A DNA stretch of 13,891 nucleotides from Porticoccaceae bacterium (GCA_019090225.1 JAHRWI010000106.1:1-13891), one strand, 5' to 3'. Counted from the first letter of the stretch, positions 1 to 7,650 are shown. The notes: generated by a model not told the origin, from the letters alone. Translations and numbers: made by a program.

Positions 1-847
1 CCTTACCGGTGATCGTCATGGCGGCTCGGCGGTGGATTACACCGTCAATTGCCAGGTGGGCTTCCCGTATATGACCGGTAATTCAGATGAGCCGGTTAAT
101 CATGTGCTGGCGGCCTGGGACGTTATCACCGGTCAAACTCTGGCTCTCGGCCTGTTAGCTGCTGAGCGCCATCGCCGGATTACCGGCAAGGGTCAGATGA
201 TCAAGCTGGCTCTGGCTGACGTTGCTCTGGCGACCCTGGGTAACCTGGGGTTTATCGCCGAGGCCCAGATTAACGGCCAGGACCGAGAGGCCTACGGCAA
301 TTACCTGTTTGGTGCCTACGGTAAAGACTTTGTGACGGCGGACGGTCGCCGCGTCATGGTCGTTGGTCTCACTGGCAATCAATGGAAAGGTATTATTAGG
401 TCTACCGGATTGGGTGAAGCCTTTGATCGTTTGAGCGAAGAGCTTGATCTGGATTTAAGCAAAGAGGGTTGCCGCTTCGAGGCCAGAGAGGGCATTAGCC
501 ATTTGTTAGCACCCTGGTTTACCAGCCATAGTTATGCCGAAATTGAAGCGCTGTTTGACGGCAATGGGGTCTGCTGGGGTAAGTACCAAAGTGTCGTTGA
601 GCTGGTAGATAACGATATTGAATGTTCGACCGAAAACCCTTTGTTTCAAAATGTCGAGCAAGCGGGTATTGGCTCTTATCTGATGCCATCAAGCCCGCTA
701 CAATTTGGTGAGTTTGCGCGCCAGCCAGTGCGACCGGCACCTCGGGTTGGGCAGCACACTGATGAAATCCTTGCTCATGAGCTAGGCTTGAGCAGTACGG
801 AGATCGGAAAATTGCACGACGCTGGGGTCGTATCTGGGGTCGGTTGA
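1..847 (+). CDS. mct: Family III CoA transferase, Mct-like (mesaconyl-CoA C1-C4 CoA transferase), 5'-truncated
   Basis: The reading frame is open from base 2 to the TGA at 845-847, giving the last 281 residues; the N-terminal third lies off the left edge. Family III (CaiB/BaiF) enzymes move CoA between carboxylates through an aspartyl-CoA anhydride. The conserved Asp is probably the one in AAWDVITGQ (fragment residue 40, nt 119-121), preceded by GGSAVDYTVN and GFPYMTG and followed by ALGLLAAERHRR and a C-terminal PRVGQHTDEIL-type segment. From memory this pattern is closer to Mct of the 3-hydroxypropionate bicycle (2-methylfumaryl-CoA isomerase, intramolecular CoA transfer) than to formyl-CoA transferase or alpha-methylacyl-CoA racemase. 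A hairpin with a T-run follows at 866-891, so this gene probably ends a transcription unit separate from the downstream hydrolase. The family is very likely; the Mct identity is moderately sure, and a racemase or another CoA transferase remains possible. Confidence 0.8.
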   Translation, partial: LTGDRHGGSAVDYTVNCQVGFPYMTGNSDEPVNHVLAAWDVITGQTLALGLLAAERHRRITGKGQMIKLALADVALATLGNLGFIAEAQINGQDREAYGNYLFGAYGKDFVTADGRRVMVVGLTGNQWKGIIRSTGLGEAFDRLSEELDLDLSKEGCRFEAREGISHLLAPWFTSHSYAEIEALFDGNGVCWGKYQSVVELVDNDIECSTENPLFQNVEQAGIGSYLMPSSPLQFGEFARQPVRPAPRVGQHTDEILAHELGLSSTEIGKLHDAGVVSGVG

Positions 848-865
848 AAGACCGGCGACACATCT

Positions 866-891
866 AGCTGATGATTTAGTTCAGCTTTTTT
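866..891 (+). terminator. Probable intrinsic terminator after the CoA transferase gene
   Basis: Arms AGCTGA (866-871) and TCAGCT (881-886) pair perfectly around a 9-nt loop, and six T residues (886-891) run from the end of the stem. It lies 19 bp after the TGA stop of the CoA transferase. The stem is short, so termination strength is uncertain. Confidence 0.55.
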
Positions 892-1163
892 AGTTCTAAA
901 GCGCAAGTTTTTGTTGCCGGGCTGATTCACCGCCAATATGATGGTTGTCCGCCCAGATTGTTGGTGGGCATGTGAAATAACAAAGTAGAAAGTGATCAGT
1001 AATGGCAGTGCTGGGAATTTAAGAGCCTATATAAACGATTAAATATTAAGTTAAAAACCCGTTAAAACAAATAGATAAAGATTATTTATAAAGTATTAGA
1101 TTAGTAAAATAATGGGGCAGACTGGTTCGTAGTGACCATAATCTGCAGATACCCTAAATATAC

Positions 1164-1168
1164 AGGAG
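1164..1168 (+). promoter_or_regulatory. Shine-Dalgarno site deciding the hydrolase start
   Basis: AGGAG sits 8 nt before the ATG at 1177. It selects this ATG over the in-frame upstream GTG at 1132, which has no such site. Confidence 0.75.
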
Positions 1169-1176
1169 CAGTAATC

Positions 1177-2088
1177 ATGGCAAGCCAGCAAGCGCACGCG
1201 ATTATCGACTTATACCAGGGCTGGAAAGAGCGGATGTCCGCGAATCCCGATATGACTCTTGATGAGATACGAGATCTATTTGATGAGTGGGGCTCAATTA
1301 CCAGTGAGCCAGCGGATGTGGAGTTCCACGAGGCGACGCTCGCGGGTGTCCACGGTGTTTGGGCAACGCCAAAAGGTGCAGATAAAAGCCGAGTGGTGAT
1401 CTGTTGTCACGGTGGCGGCTTTTCTGTCGGCTCGTCATACAGCCATAAAAAAATGTATGGCCATCTGGCTAAAGCCGTGGGTTGCCCAAGCTTTACTCTG
1501 GACTACAATCGCGCACCCGAGAACCCGCATCCCGGCATCGTAGAAGAGGCGGCGGCTGTTTATGCCCAGCTGCTTGAACAGGGCTTTAAGCCTGAAAATA
1601 TTGCCACGACGGGTGACTCTGCTGGCGGCAACCTGTGTACCTCAATGATCTTATGTATTCGCGAGAAAGGACTCCCTCTGCCTGCCTGTTGTGCGCCAAT
1701 TTCTCCCTGGTACGACATGGAAAGTAAGGGTTCGACCCTGGTGAGTAATGCCGATAAAGATGCTCTGGTGGGCGGTGATTTGCTGGAGAACATGATTGCA
1801 GCATTTGTCGGCGAAAATGGCTCGCGACAGGATCCTCTGGCCAATCCCCTCTATGCCGATGTGAAGGGTTTTCCGCCGACCTTGATTCAGGCCGGTGCAG
1901 ACGAGGTCTTACTGGACGATAGCCAGCGTTTTTATGATATGGCCAAAGCCGCCGGTGTCGATATTGAACTGGATATATTTCCTGAAATGCAGCACGTATT
2001 CCAGTTTATGGCGGGCAACGCGCCAGAGGCAGATGATGCGATTGCGAAAATCGCTGCTTTTATGCGACCCAGACTTGGTCTTGAATAA
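1177..2088 (+). CDS. Alpha/beta hydrolase, HSL-type (family IV) esterase/lactonase
   Basis: A predicted cytoplasmic 303-residue serine hydrolase of the hormone-sensitive-lipase group (alpha/beta hydrolase 3 fold), with no signal peptide. The oxyanion-hole motif HGGGF is at residues 78-82 and the nucleophile elbow GDSAGG at 146-151 (Ser148). The acid lies in ADEVLLDD: alignment with the usual DPL motif points to Glu243, with Asp242 the alternative. The catalytic His is His273 in MQHVFQ. Enzymes of this kind hydrolyse short-chain esters or lactones; relatives are often annotated as monoterpene epsilon-lactone hydrolases, but the substrate here cannot be read from sequence. The ATG at 1177 was chosen for its AGGAG site; a GTG start at 1132 would add 15 unconvincing residues. 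The gene leads the + strand run of aldehyde and acyl-CoA dehydrogenases 123 bp upstream of the former, suggesting that it opens an ester or ring lactone for later oxidation. Confidence 0.9.
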   Translation: MASQQAHAIIDLYQGWKERMSANPDMTLDEIRDLFDEWGSITSEPADVEFHEATLAGVHGVWATPKGADKSRVVICCHGGGFSVGSSYSHKKMYGHLAKAVGCPSFTLDYNRAPENPHPGIVEEAAAVYAQLLEQGFKPENIATTGDSAGGNLCTSMILCIREKGLPLPACCAPISPWYDMESKGSTLVSNADKDALVGGDLLENMIAAFVGENGSRQDPLANPLYADVKGFPPTLIQAGADEVLLDDSQRFYDMAKAAGVDIELDIFPEMQHVFQFMAGNAPEADDAIAKIAAFMRPRLGLE

Positions 2089-2211
2089 GTTTAGGGGAAT
2101 AAAGCACATTAGTTAAAGTATATAACTATTTGTTTTAATTATATTTATAGTCTGAATATCGCCAGGTTTTACCACACACATTTCACCACAAACAAAGCAA
2201 GGAGCTTTCCA

Positions 2212-3639
2212 ATGATCGAATATAAAAAACTCTATATTGATGGGCAGTGGGTAGATTCATCCGGCGATGGCATCAGTCATTTGGTTAACCCTGCGACGGA
2301 AGAGGTGTTTGCAAAAGTACCCATGGCCTTGCCAGAAGATGTTGATAAGGCGGCCAGGGCGGCACGTAAGGCTTTTCTATCATGGTCCCAAACCCCTGCA
2401 GCCGAGCGTAAAGCCTACATCGATGCTATTTGTGGAAAACTGACTGAACGCAAAGATGAGTTGGCTTCGTTGATCAGTCAGGAAATGGGCATCCCGGTTC
2501 ATTTCTCTATGGGTATTCAGGTACTAGGGCCCATTTCCGGTTTGAAAATCTTTGCTGATTTGGCCGAGTCTATGGACGAGGTTACCGAGCACGATGGTGG
2601 CTATATCACCATCAAAGAAGCGGCAGGGGTGTGTTCGTTTATTACTCCATGGAACTTCCCGCTGTTTCAGGTTATTGCCAAAGTTGGTCCTGCACTGGCG
2701 GCCGGTTGCACCTGCGTACTGAAACCCAGTGAGCAAACGCCATTGTGTACCTTTATTTTTGCCGAGGTTTGCGAACAGGTAGGCTTACCCCCCGGTGTTT
2801 TCAATCTGGTTACGGGCAAAGGTTCGGTGATTGGTGAGACCTTAAGCTCACACCCCGAAATTGACCTGGTATCGTTCACCGGCTCCACCGAGGTGGGTAT
2901 TGATATCGCCAAATCAGCAGCCACATCGGTTAAACGTGTATGTCAGGAGTTAGGCGGTAAATCACCGTTTATCATCGCTGAGGATGCGCCGATAGGAAAG
3001 GCAGTTAAATACGTTATTAAAGATTCGATGTTTAATTCCGGGCAGATGTGTGTCCAGTTGAGCCGCATTCTGGTCCACGAATCCCAGTACGAAGAGGCCC
3101 TGGAAGTTGCCAAAACTGTGGCCGATTCACTGGTAGTTGGGGACCCAACGGACAAAGGCACCTTCCTCGGGCCACTGAGTTCTATGCAGGCTAGAGACAG
3201 TGTGGTGCGTTATATCGAAAAGGGTCTGGCTGAGGGTGCTCGTCTGGTCACTGGCGGCACTGAGTTGCCCGATGGCATCGATAAAGGGGCTTACGTGAGG
3301 CCGACCATTCTTGGCGATGTCAACAATGATATGGCTGTGGCGAGGGAAGAAATCTTTGGCCCGGTGCTGTGTTTTATCCCCTATAGAGACGAAGCAGATG
3401 CCGTCGCCATTGCCAACGATACCGACTTTGGCTTGTCCAGCGGTTTATGGGCCGAGGATAAAGACACCCAGATGCGCATTGCCAAGCAGCTGCGCGCAGG
3501 TCAGGTGAAGGTCAATGGTCCAGCCTTTAGTTTTGCGGCGCCTTTCGGCGGTTACAAAATGTCCGGTAATGGCCGCGAGTGGGGCGCCAGTGGTTTGATT
3601 GAGTACACAGAAGAAAAGGCCATTTTGACCGGCGGTTAG
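2212..3639 (+). CDS. NAD(P)-dependent aldehyde dehydrogenase
   Basis: A full-length 475-residue aldehyde dehydrogenase oxidising an aldehyde to its carboxylic acid. All family landmarks are present: PWNFP at 146-150 (Asn148 in the oxyanion hole), KPSEQTP at 171-177, the cofactor-binding FTGSTEVG at 222-229, the general-base region ELGGKSP (Glu246), the nucleophile Cys280 in FNSGQMC, and EIFGPVL at 380-386. No signal peptide is seen. AAGGAG at 2199-2204 lies 7 nt before the ATG. The 123-bp spacer upstream is AT-rich and contains a -10-like TATAGT (2146-2151) without a clear -35, so separate initiation is possible. In this context the enzyme probably makes the acid that, after CoA activation by an enzyme not in this window, feeds the acyl-CoA dehydrogenases downstream. 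Aldehyde specificity cannot be inferred. Confidence 0.95.
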   Translation: MIEYKKLYIDGQWVDSSGDGISHLVNPATEEVFAKVPMALPEDVDKAARAARKAFLSWSQTPAAERKAYIDAICGKLTERKDELASLISQEMGIPVHFSMGIQVLGPISGLKIFADLAESMDEVTEHDGGYITIKEAAGVCSFITPWNFPLFQVIAKVGPALAAGCTCVLKPSEQTPLCTFIFAEVCEQVGLPPGVFNLVTGKGSVIGETLSSHPEIDLVSFTGSTEVGIDIAKSAATSVKRVCQELGGKSPFIIAEDAPIGKAVKYVIKDSMFNSGQMCVQLSRILVHESQYEEALEVAKTVADSLVVGDPTDKGTFLGPLSSMQARDSVVRYIEKGLAEGARLVTGGTELPDGIDKGAYVRPTILGDVNNDMAVAREEIFGPVLCFIPYRDEADAVAIANDTDFGLSSGLWAEDKDTQMRIAKQLRAGQVKVNGPAFSFAAPFGGYKMSGNGREWGASGLIEYTEEKAILTGG

Positions 3640-3743
3640 ACTCGGGCTTTACTGCCTGGAGTGTAGAAGTCGCTGATTATTGAAGTCGGCGGTTATCAAA
3701 AACTAATGGATAGCGCGTCGACTCGGTAAGGTAATTGACAGCC

Positions 3744-3789
3744 ATTAAGAGCAAGTGGGAAGGGATTAATCTTTGCGCTTGCTCTTAAT
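3744..3789. repeat. 12-bp perfect inverted repeat between aldehyde and acyl-CoA dehydrogenase genes
   Basis: ATTAAGAGCAAG (3744-3755) is exactly complementary to CTTGCTCTTAAT (3778-3789), with a 22-nt loop. One wobble and one further G-C pair can extend the stem inward. There is no T-run after the second arm, so it is not a classical intrinsic terminator. It lies about 100 bp after the aldehyde dehydrogenase stop and about 145 bp before the next start. It could be a weak or two-way terminator, an mRNA stability structure or a protein-binding site. Confidence 0.5.
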
Positions 3790-3815
3790 TGTATCTGGTG
3801 CTGATGTAAGTGTTG

Positions 3816-3834
3816 AACAAGGCCGCCGCTTGTT
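3816..3834. promoter_or_regulatory. Short palindrome, possible operator
   Basis: AACAAG (3816-3821) and CTTGTT (3829-3834) form a perfect 6-bp inverted repeat with a 7-nt GC-rich centre, 99 bp before the acyl-CoA dehydrogenase start. The size and symmetry would suit a dimeric repressor such as a TetR-family protein, but no regulator gene lies in the window and short palindromes occur by chance. This is a weak call. Confidence 0.2.
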
Positions 3835-3933
3835 ACGAACCAGTTTTCCACATAAATTTTTTCAAAGCAGTTGTTAGAAAGCAATTCTTTCAAACGTGAC
3901 GCTGTAAATTATTAACGACAGGAGAGACCAGCA

Positions 3934-5094
3934 ATGTCGGTAACCCGATTTAGATTCCCCTATGTGGAAATGCCAGAAGTGGCAAGCCAGTTGCGGGGAG
4001 AGGTGAGGGAGTTCCTCGCCGAAGAGCGTGCCAATGGCGGATTTGTGCCCATGGCGGATTGTTGGGCATCGGGCATGAGTGCCGAGTTTAGTCGTAAATT
4101 GGGCCAGCGTGGCTGGCTGGGTATGACCTGGGATAAACAGTACGGTGGTCATGGCCGTACGTTTCTTGAACGCTATGTCGTCACAGAAGAAATGCTCGCT
4201 GCCGGTGCGCCGGTGATGGCCCACTGGATTGCTGACCGTCAGAGCGGTCCGCAGATTATTAAGAACGCTCAGCCTCATGTTCGGGATCACATTATCCCGC
4301 GTATTGTTGCTGGTGAGTGTTTTTGCGCTATCGGCATGAGCGAGCCTAATACCGGTTCTGACCTGGCTTCGGTTGCCACCAAGGCTGAGAAGGTCGATGG
4401 CGGCTGGAAGGTCAATGGCACCAAGCTCTGGTCCACGGGTGCCCATGGCGGCGATTACATGATTACCTTGCTGCGCACTTCGCCGGTTGATACCAATGCT
4501 CGGCACGAAGGTTTGTCGCAATTTATTATCGATCTAAAATCCCCGGGCGTTAACGTTCGGGGCATTGCCGATATTGGCGGTCAGGTGCATTTTAATGAAA
4601 CCCAGTTTGAAGATGTCTTTGTCCCCGATGATTATGTGCTGGGTGAGGTCGGTGGCGGTTGGAAGATGGTCGTCGGTGAACTGGCGCTAGAACGCTCCGG
4701 GCCTGAACGCTTTTTAAGTTCTTTTATTGTCTTTCAGGAAGCCATGAAGGTATTGGTGAATAACCCGACTGACAAAACCAGAGAGGTGCTGGGTCAGGTG
4801 GTCGCGAAGATCAAAACCCTGCGCCGAATGTCCCTGGGCATAGCGGGTTTGTTGCAGGAAGGTGCTTCTCCGGAAATGGAAGCCGCTCTGGTCAAAGATA
4901 TGAGCACCAATTTTGAACGGGAATTGCTGGAAAAAATTCGCTCCGTATTGCCTCAGCATGCGCTGGTGTCATTGGACAGTTTGACGGCGAACCTGTTGAG
5001 AGAAGGCATTCTGCGGGTGCCATCGTCGACCCTTCGAGGCGGCACGAATGAGGTGCTTAAAGGCATGATTGCCCGACAGTTGGGTATGCGCTAA
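3934..5094 (+). CDS. Acyl-CoA dehydrogenase, large (probably catalytic) subunit of a heteromeric pair
   Basis: A 386-residue FAD-dependent acyl-CoA dehydrogenase introducing the alpha,beta double bond in an acyl-CoA. The FAD/substrate signature GMSEPNTGSDLAS at 134-146 fits the family pattern exactly, and the C-terminal LRGGTNEVLKGMIARQLG closes the fold. The C-terminal site that carries the base in medium-chain enzymes is glycine (RGGTNE), so the base is probably a glutamate in LALERSGPERF (Glu253 or Glu258), the site used by isovaleryl-CoA-type enzymes. AGGAGAG at 3920-3926 lies 7 nt before the ATG. The next gene, 94 bp on, encodes a shorter partner lacking this signature, a layout recalling the FadE28/FadE29 (ChsE1-ChsE2) alpha2beta2 enzymes of steroid side-chain degradation. 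Such heterotetramers accept bulky or cyclic acyl-CoAs. The family is certain; the pairing is inferred. Confidence 0.93.
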   Translation: MSVTRFRFPYVEMPEVASQLRGEVREFLAEERANGGFVPMADCWASGMSAEFSRKLGQRGWLGMTWDKQYGGHGRTFLERYVVTEEMLAAGAPVMAHWIADRQSGPQIIKNAQPHVRDHIIPRIVAGECFCAIGMSEPNTGSDLASVATKAEKVDGGWKVNGTKLWSTGAHGGDYMITLLRTSPVDTNARHEGLSQFIIDLKSPGVNVRGIADIGGQVHFNETQFEDVFVPDDYVLGEVGGGWKMVVGELALERSGPERFLSSFIVFQEAMKVLVNNPTDKTREVLGQVVAKIKTLRRMSLGIAGLLQEGASPEMEAALVKDMSTNFERELLEKIRSVLPQHALVSLDSLTANLLREGILRVPSSTLRGGTNEVLKGMIARQLGMR

Positions 5095-5113
5095 GTGGTG
5101 GTGTTAAAGAGGG

Positions 5114-5172
5114 CTGTAGTAAAGAATCTCTTAGTAGTGAGGCTCTTAGTAATAAGGTTCTTAGTAAAAGAA
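5114..5172. repeat. Imperfect tandem repeat of a 15-nt unit
   Basis: Three adjacent 15-nt units start at 5128 (CTCTTAGTAGTGAGG), 5143 (CTCTTAGTAATAAGG) and 5158 (TTCTTAGTAAAAGAA), preceded by a more degenerate 14-nt copy at 5114-5127 (CTGTAGTAAAGAAT). The array fills most of the spacer between the two paired acyl-CoA dehydrogenase genes and ends just before the Shine-Dalgarno site at 5174-5180. The copies probably arose by slippage duplication; no function is known to me. Confidence 0.7.
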
Positions 5173-5188
5173 CAGGGGGAATAGCACG

Positions 5189-6280
5189 ATGACTGAAACA
5201 GACAACATTATATTTGACACGGCCAGCCGTATTTTTGAAGACCTGAGTACACCTGAAGTCGTCAATGCAGCGGAAGAGGGCGAGTGGCCCCAGGCGCTAT
5301 GGCAGGCCATAGAAGAATCCGGTTTAACCCTCACCTGGATACCCGAGGCCAATGGCGGCGTCGGCGCGTCCATGCTCGACGGTTTTGCGGTAATCAAAGC
5401 AGCGGGCGGAGCGGCACTGCCAATACCCCTGGCAGAAACCTTGATGGCGGGCTGGTTATTGGCCAAGGGCGGTCTCGAAGTAGGCACTGAACCTATGACT
5501 GTCGCTATCTTGGATCCAGAGACTAGTGGTTTAAGCTGGGATGGCACTGCGCTAAGCGGCACCGCCCTGAGTGTGCCCCATGCCCGTAACGCAAAGCGCT
5601 TAGTAACGGTTGTCGATACGGGTAATAAATCCCAGGTGCTAGAGTTTGCACTTACTCAGTCAGAGAATACTCAGCTGTCGATTAGCTCACACGTCAACCT
5701 GGCAGGAGAACCCTGGGACACCGTGACTTTCGACAAGGCTGTGCCAACACGGTTTGCTGATCTTGAAGACGGTACAGATGCAAGCAGCGCTGAAGCCCTC
5801 GGGGCATTAGTGCGCTGCGTGCAGTCTGCCGGTGCCATGAGCGCGGCCCTTGAATTAACCATTCAATATTCCATGGAGCGGGTGCAGTTTGGCCGCCCCA
5901 TTGCCAAATTCCAGGCCTTGCAACATTCCGTAGCGGCCTTTGCGGGACAGGTTGCTGCGATCAATGCGGCAGCGGATTCAGCGGCTGAGGCGGTGGCTTT
6001 TGGCGATGTCATCGATCATGCTGCCTGGATAGAAGTTGCTACGGCGAAAACCCGTCTTGAAGAAGCCGTCAACACGGGTGCCGCAGTGGCTCACCAGGTT
6101 CACGGTGCCATGGGTTTTACTTACGAGCATCGTTTGCATCATCTGACACGGCGTTTGTGGAGTTGGCGTGATGAATATGGCAGTGATGCCGTGTGGTCGA
6201 TCAGGCTGGGTGAAGAAGTTTTGCAGTGGGGAGCCGAAGGGCTGTGGCCAAGCATTACCGCAGTGAGTGATCCACGCTAA
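5189..6280 (+). CDS. Acyl-CoA dehydrogenase, small/degenerate subunit of a heteromeric pair
   Basis: A 363-residue acyl-CoA dehydrogenase homologue, shorter than its neighbours. It keeps the FAD/interface segment RVQFGRPIAKFQALQH (231-246) and QVHGAMGFTYEH (303-314), but I see no SEP-x-GSD signature in its middle domain and no YEGT-like C-terminal glutamate. Counting back from Phe234 as in isovaleryl-CoA dehydrogenase puts Gly205 at the catalytic glutamate position, though a small gap could shift this (Glu202 is close). The N-terminal ALPIPLAETLMAGWLLA segment (76-92) is typical of small subunits in steroid-type clusters. It probably does not act alone but supplies part of a composite active site to the product of the gene just upstream, as FadE28 does with FadE29. 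The ATG at 5189 follows AGGGGGA (5174-5180) by 8 nt. The family is sure; the non-catalytic role is inferred. Confidence 0.88.
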   Translation: MTETDNIIFDTASRIFEDLSTPEVVNAAEEGEWPQALWQAIEESGLTLTWIPEANGGVGASMLDGFAVIKAAGGAALPIPLAETLMAGWLLAKGGLEVGTEPMTVAILDPETSGLSWDGTALSGTALSVPHARNAKRLVTVVDTGNKSQVLEFALTQSENTQLSISSHVNLAGEPWDTVTFDKAVPTRFADLEDGTDASSAEALGALVRCVQSAGAMSAALELTIQYSMERVQFGRPIAKFQALQHSVAAFAGQVAAINAAADSAAEAVAFGDVIDHAAWIEVATAKTRLEEAVNTGAAVAHQVHGAMGFTYEHRLHHLTRRLWSWRDEYGSDAVWSIRLGEEVLQWGAEGLWPSITAVSDPR

Positions 6281-6349
6281 ATGTCATCACTAACCCACGT
6301 AAAACTGCATTAGCACTAGCACAGATATTTTTAACAAAGAGGTTAAGCA

Positions 6350-7513
6350 ATGGATTTTTCATTAAGTAGCGAACAACAGGCCATCGTCGATAGCATTAGG
6401 GCATTGATGGAGACCTTTGGTGATGAGTTTTGGCTTGAGCGAGATAAAACCGGCGTATTTCCCGAGGAGTTTTATCAGGCGATGGCCAAAGGCGGCTGGC
6501 TGGGTATCACCATGCCTGAAGAATATGGGGGTTCCAATCTCGGCGTGATGGAAGCCATGTTGATGATGATGACGGTTGCTGAAGGCGGCGGTTTGTCTGC
6601 AGCATCAGCGGTGCATATCAACATTTTTGGCCCACATCCGATTGTTAAATTTGGTACCGATGAACAGAAGCGTCGTTGGTTACCACCGCTGATCGCCGGT
6701 GAGCAAAAAACCTGTTTCGGTGTTACCGAAGCCAATGCTGGCTTGGACACCAGTCGTATCGAAACCTTCGCGAAACGAGAAGGCGACAAATATATTATCA
6801 ATGGTCAGAAAATCTGGACTACCACTGCCCAACAGGCCCACAAAGTAATGTTGCTGACCCGCACGACGCCTCGGGAAGAATGCGCCAAGCCCCATGAAGG
6901 CATCACTCTTTTTTACGCGGACATGGATCCCGATCACGTTGAAATTAAAGAAATTGAAAAAATGGGTCGTAAGGCGGTCAACTCTAATATGACTTTTTAT
7001 GACAACCTTGAGGTGTCCGTCGATGATCGTATCGGTGAAGAGGGCAAGGGTTTTCAATACATTCTCCACAGCCTTAATCCCGAACGTATCCTTCTGGGTG
7101 CGGAATCCGTTGGTATGGGCCGGAGTGCGTTGGAGCGAGCTAGCCAATATGCCAAAGATCGCGTAGTGTTTGGTCGGCCTATTGGTATGAACCAGTCCGT
7201 CCAGCACCCGTTGGCGGAAAACTGGATAGAGCTAGAAGCGGCCTATCTTAGTCTTGCCCAGGCCGCCTGGATGTATGACCAGGGTATGCCCTGTGGCGCT
7301 CAGGCCAATGGCGCTAAATACATCGCTGCCGAAGCGGGTTTTAGAGCTTGCGAGCAAGCGGTAATGACCCACGGAGGTATGGGTTACGCTAAGGAATATC
7401 ACGTTGAACGTTTAATGCGTGAGGCGATGTTGCCACGCCTCGCGCCGGTCAGCCAGAATATGGTGTTGAACTTTATCTCAACCAATGTGCTGGGTTTGCC
7501 GCGTTCTTATTAA
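6350..7513 (+). CDS. Acyl-CoA dehydrogenase, complete single-subunit type
   Basis: A 387-residue acyl-CoA dehydrogenase. The FAD signature is present as GVTEANAGLDTS (124-135), with Leu132 in place of the Ser/Thr usual before the Asp. Further landmarks are NGQKIWTT (151-158), RVVFGRPIGMNQSVQHPLA (271-289) and HGGMGYAKEYHVERLMREA (341-359). Glu245 in LNPERILLG sits exactly 29 residues before Phe274, as the catalytic Glu does in isovaleryl-CoA dehydrogenase, so this subunit should be active alone as a homomer. The C-terminus (PRLAPVSQNMVLNFI) replaces the usual YEGTSEI element. AAAGAGG at 6336-6342 lies 7 nt before the ATG, and the gene follows the small subunit after 69 bp, so the three dehydrogenases are probably co-transcribed and may act on successive intermediates. 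It is the last + gene before the terminators. Confidence 0.93.
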   Translation: MDFSLSSEQQAIVDSIRALMETFGDEFWLERDKTGVFPEEFYQAMAKGGWLGITMPEEYGGSNLGVMEAMLMMMTVAEGGGLSAASAVHINIFGPHPIVKFGTDEQKRRWLPPLIAGEQKTCFGVTEANAGLDTSRIETFAKREGDKYIINGQKIWTTTAQQAHKVMLLTRTTPREECAKPHEGITLFYADMDPDHVEIKEIEKMGRKAVNSNMTFYDNLEVSVDDRIGEEGKGFQYILHSLNPERILLGAESVGMGRSALERASQYAKDRVVFGRPIGMNQSVQHPLAENWIELEAAYLSLAQAAWMYDQGMPCGAQANGAKYIAAEAGFRACEQAVMTHGGMGYAKEYHVERLMREAMLPRLAPVSQNMVLNFISTNVLGLPRSY

Positions 7514-7650
7514 GGGGCTTTGAAAGGGAGTTTTAAAAGGGCGCTTTTGTAGGAATTGTTAGTGAGGCTTTGTAGTAAAGAGCTTTAATTATAGTGCTTG
7601 AAAGAGAGATAAAGAGAGGCGGAAAAAAGGAAAATTAAAAAAACAGTGGA

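Larger units (their letters stand above)
848..1176. other. 329-bp non-coding spacer
   Basis: No convincing gene. The left end holds a terminator-like hairpin (866-891). A small 5-bp inverted repeat, GCCCA at 951-955 and TGGGC at 965-969, is too weak to call. From about 1020 to 1115 the sequence becomes strongly AT-rich, which would suit the promoter of the downstream hydrolase, but no well-spaced -35/-10 pair can be picked by eye. Confidence 0.6.

Noticed and set aside
1132..1176. GTG start that would lengthen the first hydrolase by 15 residues
   Set aside because: There is no ribosome binding site before it, whereas the ATG at 1177 has AGGAG at 8 nt; the extra residues look like translated spacer.
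3696..3893. 65-codon open frame on the - strand in the ALDH-ACAD spacer
   Set aside because: It spans the inverted repeat and the palindrome, has no recognisable motif, and its composition looks like spacer.
3874..4521. 215-codon open frame antisense to the large ACAD subunit
   Set aside because: It overlaps a well-supported acyl-CoA dehydrogenase on the other strand and has no recognisable motif.
6680..7207. 175-codon open frame antisense to the third acyl-CoA dehydrogenase
   Set aside because: It lies wholly inside a gene with all family motifs intact; its translation shows no domain and it is explained as a shadow frame.
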